This document shows, piece after piece, positions 8,224-15,712 of a stretch of 23,084 nt of DNA. The stretch spans positions 1 through 23,084 of the forward strand of contig CAAFMG010000137.1 in the NCBI GenBank assembly GCA_900763965.1, read 5' to 3'. Below the pieces are notes generated by a model that had not been told where the DNA came from, ran no database searches, and saw only the letters and a list, made by a program, of their open reading frames with translations. Positions within the stretch are counted from its first letter, which is position 1, and each line of letters begins with the position of its first letter. A program made the position numbers and the translations under genes. The stretch is from an uncultured Oscillospiraceae bacterium (GTDB lineage Bacteria > Bacillota > Clostridia > Oscillospirales > Oscillospiraceae).

Positions 8224-9582
8224 TTATTTCTCTTCTTCCAGGAATGCATCCAATACCTTTTCCAGGTGCATTCCCCGGCTGCCCTTGAACAGCAGCACAT
8301 CTCCGGGCTTTACCGCCAGCTTCAACGCCTTGACCAGTTCCTCCCGATCTTCAAAGGGACGGCCCAGGGTCTTGGGCATACCGCCGGTAGTGGTGCCGCA
8401 GATCACCCGGTCGGCATGGGGGCCGTAGGCAAAGACCATATCCGCCTTTTCTGCGGCGATCCGGCCGATCTTATAGTGTTCGGCCCAGGCAGCATCTCCC
8501 AGCTCCAGCATATCTGCCAGCACGGCGATCCGGCGGCCGGGACGGTTGCCCAGCACGGACAGTGCCGCAGCCATGGACTCCGGCCCTGCATTGTAGCAGT
8601 CCTTGATGATGGTAACGCCGTTTTGCTCAAAGATCTCCTGACGGCCTGCCATAGGCTGGAAGGCAGCCAGACTCTGGGCGATCTTCTCATGGGGGATCGC
8701 CAGCTTCAGACCCACAGTCACGGCAGCCAGGGCATCGGTTACATAGTGTTCCCCTTCCAGGTGCATTTCCACCGGGAAGGTCAGCCTGCCTGCCTCCACC
8801 CGGAAGCGCAGCGTATCCCCATCCTGATGGATATCCTCCGCCCGGACAGGGCAGCCCTCGGATTTTCCAAAGTAGGTGATCCGCTGTTCCGGCTGGGTGT
8901 CCAGATGCCACAGCAGCACATCGTCGCCGTTGAGCAGCAGCAGCCCCTTGGCATCCATACCCTCCAGGATTTCCATCTTGGCCTTGCGGATCCCCGCCTG
9001 AGAGCCCAGGTATTCCATGTGGGTGGTGCCGATGTTCACGATCACCGCAATATCCGGGCAGGCGATCCGGGACAGATAAGAAATCTCTCCAAAGTGATTC
9101 ATGCCCATTTCCAGCACAGCCACCTGGGTATCCAGAGGCATGGACAAAATGGCCATGGGCATACCAATGTCATTGTTGTGGTTTGCCGGGGTCTTTTCGG
9201 TTTTGTATGTACTGGACAGCACCTGGGTGACCATTTCCTTGGTGGTGCTTTTGCCCACACTGCCGGTGATGCCCACCACCTTCATGCCGATGCGCTTGCA
9301 CTCCTCATGGGCGATCTGACCCAGAGCGATCCGGGGATCATCCACATAGATGGCAGGGTAGTCCCCCACCTTCCGGCTGCACAGCACAGCAGCTGCGCCC
9401 TTTTCCATGGCCGTGGGAATGAAATCGTGGCCGTCTCTGGCCCCTTGCAGCACCACGAACAGCTGTCCGGGCTGCAAAATGCGGGTATCGTTGTTGGCAC
9501 CGCAGAAGACCACATCCGCATATTTTTCCTCTACCGTACCGCCGCACCAGCGGGCGGCCTGACGAAGGGTGATATTTGCCAT
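8224..9582 (-). CDS. murF: MurF, UDP-MurNAc-tripeptide-D-Ala-D-Ala ligase
   Basis: MurF completes the cytoplasmic precursor by ATP-dependent addition of D-Ala-D-Ala. The 452 aa show the three Mur-ligase domains: an N-terminal UDP-binding part (to about residue 95), the ATPase centre with P-loop GITGSVGKST (104-113) and the NHNNDIGMP segment, and a C-terminal Rossmann domain with DCYNAGPESM and LFKGSRGMHLE. The NNxxGxP and YNA.P.SM patterns separate MurF from MurC, D and E. A GAGGAA site precedes the ATG; the 64-base gap to murE holds a small hairpin. Confidence 0.97.
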   Translation of the reverse strand: MANITLRQAARWCGGTVEEKYADVVFCGANNDTRILQPGQLFVVLQGARDGHDFIPTAMEKGAAAVLCSRKVGDYPAIYVDDPRIALGQIAHEECKRIGMKVVGITGSVGKSTTKEMVTQVLSSTYKTEKTPANHNNDIGMPMAILSMPLDTQVAVLEMGMNHFGEISYLSRIACPDIAVIVNIGTTHMEYLGSQAGIRKAKMEILEGMDAKGLLLLNGDDVLLWHLDTQPEQRITYFGKSEGCPVRAEDIHQDGDTLRFRVEAGRLTFPVEMHLEGEHYVTDALAAVTVGLKLAIPHEKIAQSLAAFQPMAGRQEIFEQNGVTIIKDCYNAGPESMAAALSVLGNRPGRRIAVLADMLELGDAAWAEHYKIGRIAAEKADMVFAYGPHADRVICGTTTGGMPKTLGRPFEDREELVKALKLAVKPGDVLLFKGSRGMHLEKVLDAFLEEEK

Positions 9583-9599
9583 ATTGCTTCCTCAATTCC

Positions 9600-9617
9600 G
9601 GCTTCCCAAAGGAAGCC
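9600..9617 (-). other. small hairpin in the murE-murF gap
   Basis: ggcttcc (9600-9606) and ggaagcc (9611-9617) form a perfect 7-bp stem with a 4-base loop, just upstream of the murF ribosome binding site on the minus strand. No T run follows. It could modulate murF translation or mRNA processing, but may be incidental. Confidence 0.3.
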
Positions 9618-9646
9618 ACATCCATTTGATTTCCGGCTGCGCCGTC

Positions 9647-11095
9647 TTATTGGTTTTCCAACAGGTGGGCCGCCACTTCCTCCCGTTCATCCAGGTGGAG
9701 CTTGTGTCCGCCGATGTCCTGGTAGGTTTCGTGGCCCTTTCCTGCCAGGACAATTATATCATCTTTTTTCGCAATGTCCATAGCATATCTTATGGCAGTT
9801 TTTCGATCTTCTACCACTGTATAGGGGCCATATTCCTCTTTGACCCCCTCCAGAATGTCCCGAATGATGGCCATGGGCTCCTCGGTGCGGGGGTTATCCG
9901 AGGTAATCACCGCCAGATCGGAAAGCTGTACGCCGATTCTGCCCATAATGGGGCGCTTGATGGGATCCCGGTCGCCGCCGCAGCCAAAGACGGCGATGAG
10001 CCGGCCCTTGCAGAAATCCCGGACGGAGGTCAGCACATTTTCCAGTCCGTCGGGGGTGTGGGCGTAGTCAATCAGAACGGTGTATTCCTTTCCCGGGGTG
10101 GGCACCACCTCAATGCGGCCCTTGACACCCTGCACGGTTTTCAGCACCTGCGCGGCATCTGCCAGCCGGATCCCCAGTTGCCGGGCAATCCCCAGCACCG
10201 TCAGGGTGTTGTACACCGTAAACCGGCCGGGAATGGGAACGCTGATCTGCACCTGCTCCCCTTGGGCTGCGGCCGTAAAGCGGATGCCCTGGGCCATCAG
10301 CTCCACATGCTCTGCCTTCAGGTCGGCCTTGCCCGTCACGCCGGTGGTCAGCACCGGGCAGGCCGCCGCCTGCAAAAACCGGGGGGCGTAGCTGTCATCC
10401 GCATTGATCACCGCCCGGTCGCACCGGCGGAACAGCTCTGCCTTGGCATCGCAGTAGGCATCCATGGTCTTGTGGAAATCCAGATGATCCTCCGTCAGGT
10501 TGGTAAAGGCCGCCACGTCAAAATGAACGCCGCCGATGCGGTCCAATGTCACCGCATGGCTGGAAACCTCCATCACCACATGGGTACACCCGGCATCCCG
10601 CATCCGGGCAAACAGCGCTTGCAGCTCCAGGCTTTCCGGGGTGGTGCGCTCTGTGGGGATGACCTCCTGCCCGATCATGTTGGCCATGGTGCCGATCAAG
10701 CCCACCTTGGCCCCCAGGCAGCTTTCCAGCACCTGCTTGAGCAGCAGGGTGGTGGAGGTCTTGCCGTTGGTTCCCGTGACGCCGATCATGGTCATGGTTT
10801 TGGCCGGGTTGCCATAGAAATTGCAGCCCAGCAGTGCCAGGGCCAGCCGGTCATTTTCCACCAGGACGTAGGGAATGTCCTGTTCCGGCTTTTTCGCCGT
10901 GACCACCACTGCCGCACCCTTTTCCATTGCCATGGGGATAAAGCGGTTGCCGTCAGAGGCAAAGCCGGAAATGGCCGCAAACAGGCTGCCGGGGGTCACC
11001 TTCCGGGAATCATAGTACACTGCGTCAATCTGCGTTTGCAGGTCTGCGGTGCATTCCAGAACCGGGATATCCCGGATCAGATCCATCAGTTTCAT
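9647..11095 (-). CDS. murE: MurE, UDP-MurNAc-dipeptide:meso-diaminopimelate ligase
   Basis: MurE adds the third stem-peptide residue. The 482-aa protein has the N-terminal UDP-binding domain (DSRKVTPGSLFAA), P-loop TGTNGKT (107-113), the TEDHLDFH segment (201-208) and the C-terminal domain with GCGGDRD. The substrate-selecting motif is DNPR (400-403), which in this family goes with meso-diaminopimelate rather than lysine, so the cell probably has A1gamma-type peptidoglycan. The frame is open 19 codons further upstream, but the ATG at 11095 has AAGGAG eight bases before it and gives the normal N-terminus (MKLMDLIRDI). The gap to the upstream PBP gene is 62 bases and contains a hairpin. Confidence 0.97.
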   Translation of the reverse strand: MKLMDLIRDIPVLECTADLQTQIDAVYYDSRKVTPGSLFAAISGFASDGNRFIPMAMEKGAAVVVTAKKPEQDIPYVLVENDRLALALLGCNFYGNPAKTMTMIGVTGTNGKTSTTLLLKQVLESCLGAKVGLIGTMANMIGQEVIPTERTTPESLELQALFARMRDAGCTHVVMEVSSHAVTLDRIGGVHFDVAAFTNLTEDHLDFHKTMDAYCDAKAELFRRCDRAVINADDSYAPRFLQAAACPVLTTGVTGKADLKAEHVELMAQGIRFTAAAQGEQVQISVPIPGRFTVYNTLTVLGIARQLGIRLADAAQVLKTVQGVKGRIEVVPTPGKEYTVLIDYAHTPDGLENVLTSVRDFCKGRLIAVFGCGGDRDPIKRPIMGRIGVQLSDLAVITSDNPRTEEPMAIIRDILEGVKEEYGPYTVVEDRKTAIRYAMDIAKKDDIIVLAGKGHETYQDIGGHKLHLDEREEVAAHLLENQ

Positions 11096-11123
11096 ATTGA
11101 TAAGCTCCTTCCTTCGTCCATGA

Positions 11124-11147
11124 AAAGCCGGATCTTCCGGCGGCTTT
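11124..11147 (-). other. terminator-like hairpin between the PBP gene and murE
   Basis: On the minus strand aaagccg (11147-11141) pairs with cggcttt (11130-11124), and the stem ends in TTTT. An overlapping alternative stem pairs gccgga (11127-11132) with tccggc (11136-11141). The T run is short, so it would be a partial terminator or attenuator at most. It sits just after the PBP stop. Confidence 0.35.
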
Positions 11148-11157
11148 CCCATGGGCG

Positions 11158-13479
11158 CTAATCCTTTGCCAAAGGATCGGTAAATGTCAATGTAATAACG
11201 GTTCCTGCGGGAACCGGGGTATCCTTGGGAATGCTCTGCTCTATGGCTTTCACATTGGGTGCCGCCTCCGGGTTGCCTGCCGGAAGGATGTACAGTCCCA
11301 ATCCCCCGGCGGTATCCTCCGCCTGCTGGCGGTTCATCCCGACAAAATCCGGAACCATCACCGTTCTGGTTTCCGGCACCTGCCCCAGGTACAGCAGCAC
11401 CTGGCTGCCCCCGGGGATCCGCTGTCCCGCTCCCGGAATCTGGCCGCTGACTTTGTCTGCCTCTCCCAAAAACCTGGGGGTCAGTCCCAGCTGCCTTAGC
11501 TGCTTTTCCGCCTCCTGGGCCGTCAGACCCACACAGTTTTCCATGCAGATCTCCTGTTCTTCCGCAGACGGCTGCTTCGGCACCCCCAGATAGGGCAGAA
11601 TATCCGCCATCACCGCACCAACGGTGGGGGCGGCCATGACACCGCCGGAAATGTAAATCCCTGTAGCCCGTGAGGGGGTGTCCAGCGCCACCAGCACAAT
11701 GTACTCCGGATCCTCCATGGGGGCAATCCCCACAAAGGAAACGATCTTATCCTGCACCCGCTGACCGTTTTCGTCAAAGACGTCGATCTTCTCGCTGGTG
11801 CCGGTTTTCCCGCCAATGGAAAAGCCTGCCACGGCGGCGTTTTTTGCCGTTCCCTCCGTCACCACCGAGCGGATCAGGGCGCGCATGGTTTCCGAGGTTT
11901 CCTGGGAAATGGTTCTGCGGACAACGGTGGGCTCCTGTTTCAGCAGGGTGTTTCCCCGGCTGTCCAGCACCTCCGAAACCAGGTACGGCTCCAGAAGATA
12001 CCCGCCGTTGACCACCGAGGCGATCCCCCGCACCAGCTGCAAGGGTGTGATCTTAAAGGTCTGACCGAAGGAGCCGGAGGTCAGGGAGGCCGTCCCCCAT
12101 TTGTCCGTATCCACGATCAGGGACCGGTCAAAAAATACCCCCCGGCTCTCCCCTGCCAGATCCAGACCGGTTTTCTCCATTATACCAAACTTTTCCACAT
12201 ATTCATAGAACTTTTCTCCCCCCAGCTTCAGGGCAATGTGGGCAAAGGCAATGTTGCAGGAGTTTTGCAGGGCCTGGGGGGTCTGTTCTGCCCCATGCCC
12301 CCGGGAGCGCCAGCAGTGCAGCCGCTGGGAACGGCCGGGAATCTGCTCGGCACCGCCGCAGAAAAAGTGGGTGTTCAGATCAATGGCACCGCAGTCCAGC
12401 GCCGCCGCCATGGTCATCACCTTGAAGGTGGAGCCCGGCTCATAGCCATCGGAAATACAGCGGTTGCGCCACTGCTTCAATCGGGCAGTCTGCAAAGCCT
12501 TTTCGTATTCTGCCTTGGCATCGGCCCATGCCTTGCTTCCCTGGGGCAGATCCGCATAACTGCGCCGCAGCGCCTCTATCCGGGATGCCGCATCCGGGTC
12601 TGCGATTTCCAAATACCGGTTGGGATCGTAGCTTCCCAGTGTGGCCATGGCCAGAATCTCCCCGGTCTTGCAGTTCATCACCAGACCAAATGCGCCATTT
12701 TGCACATCATAACGGGCAATGGCAGCAGCCATCTGCTTTTCCAGGCACCCCTGCACCACCGTGTCCAATGTAAGGATCACATCATTTCCAGGCAGGGAGG
12801 CAATGTAATTTTCATAGGAAAAGGGCATATCCATTTCGTTGTTGCCCTTGGTGGTAATGACCTTGCCGGTGCTGCCGGTCAGGAAGGGATCATAGGCAGC
12901 TTCAATGCCCTCGCAGCCCTCTCCTGCGGCATTGGCAAAGCCGATCACCTGAGCCGCCAGCTGGGCATAGGGGTAGATCCGCCGGGAGGAGGGCTCTAAG
13001 TGGATGCCGGAAACCCCGGTCTCATTGATGTACGCGCGGATCCTGGCCGCCGTATCCTCCTCCACCTGCTTGCCGATCTGCTTGTAGCGCATACGGGTAT
13101 CCGCCGCCTGCTCCCGGATCCAGGCTGGATCCTTGTCCAGCAGGGGCCCCAGATCCTGGGCTACCTGATCCAGATCCGCCCCGGACTGCTTCAGCTCATG
13201 GGGATCCAGGTAGACATTTTCCACGCTGACATTGCCTGCCAGAATGTTCATATTCCGATCCAGGATTGCTCCTCGGTCTGCCGCCACATGGGTGGTGCGG
13301 CTCTGGTTGTTCCGGGCCAGCCGGGCGTAATAGGGGTAATCCGTCACCATCAGGCTGTACAGCCGGAGCCCCACAGGCAGAAAGGCTGCGGCCCCCAAAA
13401 GGGCCATCACTGCCAGAATTCTGTGATGCTGACCGGAATCCATTCGATACCGCCCATAGCGGCTGCCTGTTTTCCCCAT
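11158..13479 (-). CDS. spoVD: SpoVD-like class B penicillin-binding protein with two PASTA domains
   Basis: This monofunctional transpeptidase crosslinks peptidoglycan with a SEDS partner (FtsW/SpoVE). Numbering from the chosen ATG (773 aa): one membrane anchor at about 20-42, the PBP dimerisation domain from DRGAILDRN, then the transpeptidase with active-site STFK (S350), SCN (S407) and KTG (558). Two C-terminal PASTA domains cover about 645-700 and 706-769 (PDFVGMNRQQAEDTA), as in SpoVD and PBP2x. A helical Arg/Ala/Lys-rich stretch at about 299-337 precedes the active-site serine and looks like an insertion. The chosen ATG has GGGGG about eight bases upstream; a TTG at 13527 with GGGAG before it is an alternative. 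A sigma-E-like promoter just upstream favours a sporulation role, but as the only class B PBP in the cluster it could equally be the division enzyme. Confidence 0.93.
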   Translation of the reverse strand: MGKTGSRYGRYRMDSGQHHRILAVMALLGAAAFLPVGLRLYSLMVTDYPYYARLARNNQSRTTHVAADRGAILDRNMNILAGNVSVENVYLDPHELKQSGADLDQVAQDLGPLLDKDPAWIREQAADTRMRYKQIGKQVEEDTAARIRAYINETGVSGIHLEPSSRRIYPYAQLAAQVIGFANAAGEGCEGIEAAYDPFLTGSTGKVITTKGNNEMDMPFSYENYIASLPGNDVILTLDTVVQGCLEKQMAAAIARYDVQNGAFGLVMNCKTGEILAMATLGSYDPNRYLEIADPDAASRIEALRRSYADLPQGSKAWADAKAEYEKALQTARLKQWRNRCISDGYEPGSTFKVMTMAAALDCGAIDLNTHFFCGGAEQIPGRSQRLHCWRSRGHGAEQTPQALQNSCNIAFAHIALKLGGEKFYEYVEKFGIMEKTGLDLAGESRGVFFDRSLIVDTDKWGTASLTSGSFGQTFKITPLQLVRGIASVVNGGYLLEPYLVSEVLDSRGNTLLKQEPTVVRRTISQETSETMRALIRSVVTEGTAKNAAVAGFSIGGKTGTSEKIDVFDENGQRVQDKIVSFVGIAPMEDPEYIVLVALDTPSRATGIYISGGVMAAPTVGAVMADILPYLGVPKQPSAEEQEICMENCVGLTAQEAEKQLRQLGLTPRFLGEADKVSGQIPGAGQRIPGGSQVLLYLGQVPETRTVMVPDFVGMNRQQAEDTAGGLGLYILPAGNPEAAPNVKAIEQSIPKDTPVPAGTVITLTFTDPLAKD

Positions 13480-13564
13480 TGCCCCGTCCCCCTTGGCTTG
13501 CAGATATATGGCAGGAATGGGCAGCAAGGAAATCTCCCGCCGCCCATTGTGAACTTTCTATCTG

Positions 13565-13593
13565 ATTGTATGGGAACAAAGTCTTTTCTATGC
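13565..13593 (-). promoter_or_regulatory. sigma-E-like promoter before the PBP gene
   Basis: On the minus strand, -35-like GCATAGA (13593-13587) and CATACAAT (13572-13565) are spaced by 14 bases. The -10 matches the Bacillus/Clostridium sigma-E consensus CATACAnT fully, and the -35 matches five of seven positions of its usual form. The start site would be near 13558, within the 108-base gap to the PBP ATG. In B. subtilis, spoVD also has its own sigma-E promoter inside the dcw cluster. Confidence 0.5.
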
Positions 13594-14061
13594 AAAAAGT
13601 CCCTTGAGGAACCACTGCAAGTTCTCCAGGAAGGTGGGCTCCGGCTCCTGCACCGGCATGGTAACGGTAAAGGAGTGTATCTGGGCTTCCTCCGCCGGGA
13701 TCATGCCCAGAGAAAGGGCGGCACTGCGGATCTCCTCCAGATCGTAACCGGAGCGGTACTCCACGGTCAGCACCCGGTTCCTGGCTTCCAGCTCATAGAC
13801 ATACTGCTTTGCCGTCCGCAGATCCTGCCAGGCCGTCTGCATGGACAGGGCGCCCATGACCATGGTCACCAGCAGTACCCCTGCCAGCACCAGGCTGGCC
13901 ACCGCCAACACATCCACCCGAACCTGGCGCACCTGCTGCACAGCCTTGTCAGGAAGCTGGGTCTGGGCCTGCTTCCGGGCTTTTTTTGCCGCCAAGGCTC
14001 TTGCTTCACTGCCATAGACATAGAACTGGCCCACATATTGAATTTCTGGCTTGTTTGCCAT
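13588..14061 (-). CDS. ftsL: FtsL-like septum formation protein
   Basis: A 157-aa bitopic protein in the ftsL position between rsmH and the PBP gene. It has a basic cytoplasmic part of about 48 residues (Ala/Lys/Arg/Gln-rich), one membrane segment at about 50-74, then a coiled-coil-like stretch (TAWQDLRTAKQYVYELEARNRV is the core, about 76-97) with heptad hydrophobics, and a FtsL/DivIC-type end with ALSLGMIPAEEAQ. FtsL stabilises the FtsQ-DivIC-FtsW-PBP complex. Sequence is poorly conserved in this family, so the call relies on topology, coiled coil and location. AAGGAAGGA precedes the ATG. Confidence 0.85.
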   Translation of the reverse strand: MANKPEIQYVGQFYVYGSEARALAAKKARKQAQTQLPDKAVQQVRQVRVDVLAVASLVLAGVLLVTMVMGALSMQTAWQDLRTAKQYVYELEARNRVLTVEYRSGYDLEEIRSAALSLGMIPAEEAQIHSFTVTMPVQEPEPTFLENLQWFLKGLFA

Positions 14062-14088
14062 AGGTCGTCCTTCCTTCCGGGATGTCTA

Positions 14089-15030
14089 TTACAGTTTTTC
14101 GCAGATTCTCAGCTTTGCGCTTCTGGCTCTGGGGTTGCGCTCCAGTTCTTCCTCACCGGAGACGATAGGCTTGCGGGTAATGATCTTCACCTGGGGCTTC
14201 TTTCCGCAGACGCAGACCGGGAAGCTGGGGGGGCAGGTGCAGCCCTTGGCGGCAGATGCCATGGCGTTCTTCACGATCCGATCCTCCAGAGAGTGGAAGG
14301 TGATCACCGCCAGCCGTCCGCCGGGGTTCAGCAGCGGAATGGCATCCTCCATGACCTTAGCCACGCTGTTCAGCTCGTCGTTGACCGCAATGCGGATGGC
14401 CTGGAAGCTCCGCTTGGCAGGATGCTGCTTTTCCCGCAGAGCGGAGGCCGGCATGGCGCTGCGGATGATATCCACCAATTCCAAAGTGGTGGCAATGGGC
14501 TTTTCCTCCCGGCGGCGGCAGATTGCCGCGGCAATCTGGGGGGCATAGCGCTCCTCGCCGTACTCGTAGAGGATCTTTTTCAGTTCCTCGCAGGAATAGT
14601 TGTTGACAATGAACCCGGCATCCCGGGCATCTCCGCTGTCCATGCGCATATCCAGAGGGGCATCCACCATATAGGAAAAGCCCCGCTCGCCGTCATCCAG
14701 CTGGGGAGAGGAAACCCCAAGATCCAGCAAAATACCGTCCACACCGGAGATCCCCAGCTGGGACAGAACCTTGGCAATTTCCGAAAAATTGGAATGCACC
14801 AGGGTGACCCGATCCTTGTAGGGCTCCAGCCGCTTGGCCGCAGCCTCCAGGGCAATGGGATCCCGGTCGATGCCGATGTGGCGGCCGGTGGTAAGCAGGG
14901 CCGCAATTCGGCTGGAATGTCCGGCGCCCCCCAGGGTGCCGTCCACATAGATGCCGTCAGGCTTGATATTCAGGCCCGCAATACACTCGTCCAGAAGGAC
15001 GGATACATGGTGAAATTCTCCGCTGCTCAT
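14089..15030 (-). CDS. rsmH: RsmH (MraW), 16S rRNA m4C1402 methyltransferase
   Basis: RsmH makes the N4-methylation of C1402 in the 16S rRNA decoding centre. The 313-aa protein has the family opening HVSVLLDECIAGL, SAM motif DGTLGGAGHS (30-39), GIDRDPIA, the LLDLGVSSPQLD block, GFSYMVDAPLDMRMD, and the C-terminal ITFHSLEDRIVK and NPRARSAKLR. The ATG overlaps the mraZ stop by four bases (ATGA), the classic coupled mraZ-rsmH arrangement. A CPPSFPVCVCG segment carries a small cysteine cluster typical of Firmicutes RsmH. Confidence 0.98.
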   Translation of the reverse strand: MSSGEFHHVSVLLDECIAGLNIKPDGIYVDGTLGGAGHSSRIAALLTTGRHIGIDRDPIALEAAAKRLEPYKDRVTLVHSNFSEIAKVLSQLGISGVDGILLDLGVSSPQLDDGERGFSYMVDAPLDMRMDSGDARDAGFIVNNYSCEELKKILYEYGEERYAPQIAAAICRRREEKPIATTLELVDIIRSAMPASALREKQHPAKRSFQAIRIAVNDELNSVAKVMEDAIPLLNPGGRLAVITFHSLEDRIVKNAMASAAKGCTCPPSFPVCVCGKKPQVKIITRKPIVSGEEELERNPRARSAKLRICEKL

Positions 15031-15455
15031 AGTCCGATCGCCTCCAAGGATGCCAGCAATTTTTCAGGCGTCAGATTCTCCGCCTCAAAGGATGCAAATT
15101 CCGCCGCATCCCAGATCTCCGCCTGACCGGCCCGGCCCACGATCATAACCTCCCGGTCGATGCCTGCATATTGCAGCAGGAAGGGGGTCAGGGCAAAGCG
15201 GTACTGCCGGTCGGGGCTGCACTCGGCAGCGTTCATAAAAATCAGGCTGGTTGCGCCGGAGCGCTGGGAAATGCTCAAAGCGTTGTAGTTGTCGCTGAGC
15301 CGCTGCCACTCGGCGGCGGTATAGACGGTGAGACAACGATGACCGCAGTTGACACCCAGGGTCACATAAAAGCTGTCCCCCAGTTCCGAACGCAGCTTGG
15401 AGGGGACGAACAGACGGTTTTTCTCATCCAGCCTTGCGCCGTATTTGCCGATCAT
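15027..15455 (-). CDS. mraZ: MraZ, transcriptional regulator of the dcw cluster
   Basis: MraZ is an AbrB-fold DNA-binding protein that forms ring-shaped oligomers and controls its own dcw promoter. The 142-aa length is normal and both half-domain signatures are visible: LDEKNRLFVPSKLR near residues 9-22 and the second copy DRQYRFALTPFLLQYAGID around 84-102, followed by VMIVGRAGQAEIWD. The ATG has AAAGGGG eight bases upstream. It is first in the cluster and overlaps rsmH by four bases. Directly upstream lie a promoter and four phased repeats that fit its known type of operator. Confidence 0.97.
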   Translation of the reverse strand: MIGKYGARLDEKNRLFVPSKLRSELGDSFYVTLGVNCGHRCLTVYTAAEWQRLSDNYNALSISQRSGATSLIFMNAAECSPDRQYRFALTPFLLQYAGIDREVMIVGRAGQAEIWDAAEFASFEAENLTPEKLLASLEAIGL

Positions 15456-15467
15456 GGTCTCACCCCT

Positions 15468-15506
15468 TTCCCTTTTGCTCCACTTTACTGCACTTTTGCT
15501 CCATTT
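15468..15506 (-). promoter_or_regulatory. probable MraZ operator, four phased repeats
   Basis: On the minus strand four related units follow one another: AAATGGAG, AAAAGTGCAG, AAAGTGGAG and AAAAGGGAA. Their T/G cores fall at 15503, 15492, 15482 and 15471, spacings of 11, 10 and 11 bases, about one DNA turn each. The 11-base unit tggagcaaaag occurs twice exactly, 21 bases apart. MraZ operators known from E. coli (TGGGN repeats) and mollicutes (AAAGTG-type repeats) have the same about 10-base period. The array begins at the predicted start site, a position suited to repression. Confidence 0.7.
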
Positions 15507-15512
15507 ACAGAC

Positions 15513-15541
15513 AGTATACTACCCATCCACGCAAAAAGCAA
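15513..15541 (-). promoter_or_regulatory. sigma-A promoter of the dcw cluster
   Basis: On the minus strand a good -10 box TATACT (15518-15513) lies 17 bases from a weaker -35 TTGCTT (15541-15536). The start site would be near 15506, about 50 bases before the mraZ ATG, directly at the phased repeat array. Confidence 0.6.
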
Positions 15542-15559
15542 TGTTTTTTTCTGTCGAAA

Positions 15560-15594
15560 CCCGGCGAATCCCTCTATTTTTCCCGATTTTTCCC
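15560..15594 (-). repeat. phased GGG tracts upstream of the mraZ promoter
   Basis: On the minus strand four GGG triplets stand at 15594-15592, 15584-15582, 15572-15570 and 15562-15560, spaced 10, 12 and 10 bases apart. The first two are in an exact 9-base repeat, GGGAAAAAT. They sit about 20 to 55 bases upstream of the -35 box in an otherwise A/T-rich, gene-free stretch. Confidence 0.35.
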
Positions 15595-15673
15595 ATTTTT
15601 CAAACATCTGTTCTATAAAAATCCCCTATTTTCATAATAAATCACAAAACTGGCAGCGCCCTTAGGCGATGCC

Positions 15674-15706
15674 TTCCTGATTAAAATCAAAGATTTTAAT
15701 CAGGAA
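15674..15706 (-). terminator. 15-bp palindrome after clpC, possible terminator
   Basis: Perfect arms ttcctgattaaaatc (15674-15688) and gattttaatcaggaa (15692-15706) enclose a 3-base loop. It begins six bases after the clpC stop on the minus strand. A T tract does not follow on either strand and the stem is A/T-rich, so it is not a textbook intrinsic terminator; it may instead protect the mRNA 3' end or be a protein site. The remainder of 15595-15673 is A/T-rich with nothing recognisable. Confidence 0.45.
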
Positions 15707-15712
15707 ATAGTA

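Noticed and set aside
9600..9617. Murein-gene riboswitch or attenuator at the murE-murF hairpin
   Set aside because: Only a 7-bp stem without T run or conserved riboswitch core; kept as a plain hairpin.
9569..11161. Open frame of 530 codons on the plus strand opposite murE
   Set aside because: Same antisense artefact; MurE motifs on the minus strand are unmistakable.
13000..15126. Open frame of 708 codons on the plus strand opposite the PBP gene, ftsL and rsmH
   Set aside because: Shadow of real genes on the other strand; no domain, no ribosome binding site, composition typical of antisense reading.
15456..15712. Small RNA or hidden gene upstream of mraZ
   Set aside because: Apart from promoter, repeat arrays and the clpC palindrome the stretch is A/T-rich low-complexity DNA with no coding or RNA signature.
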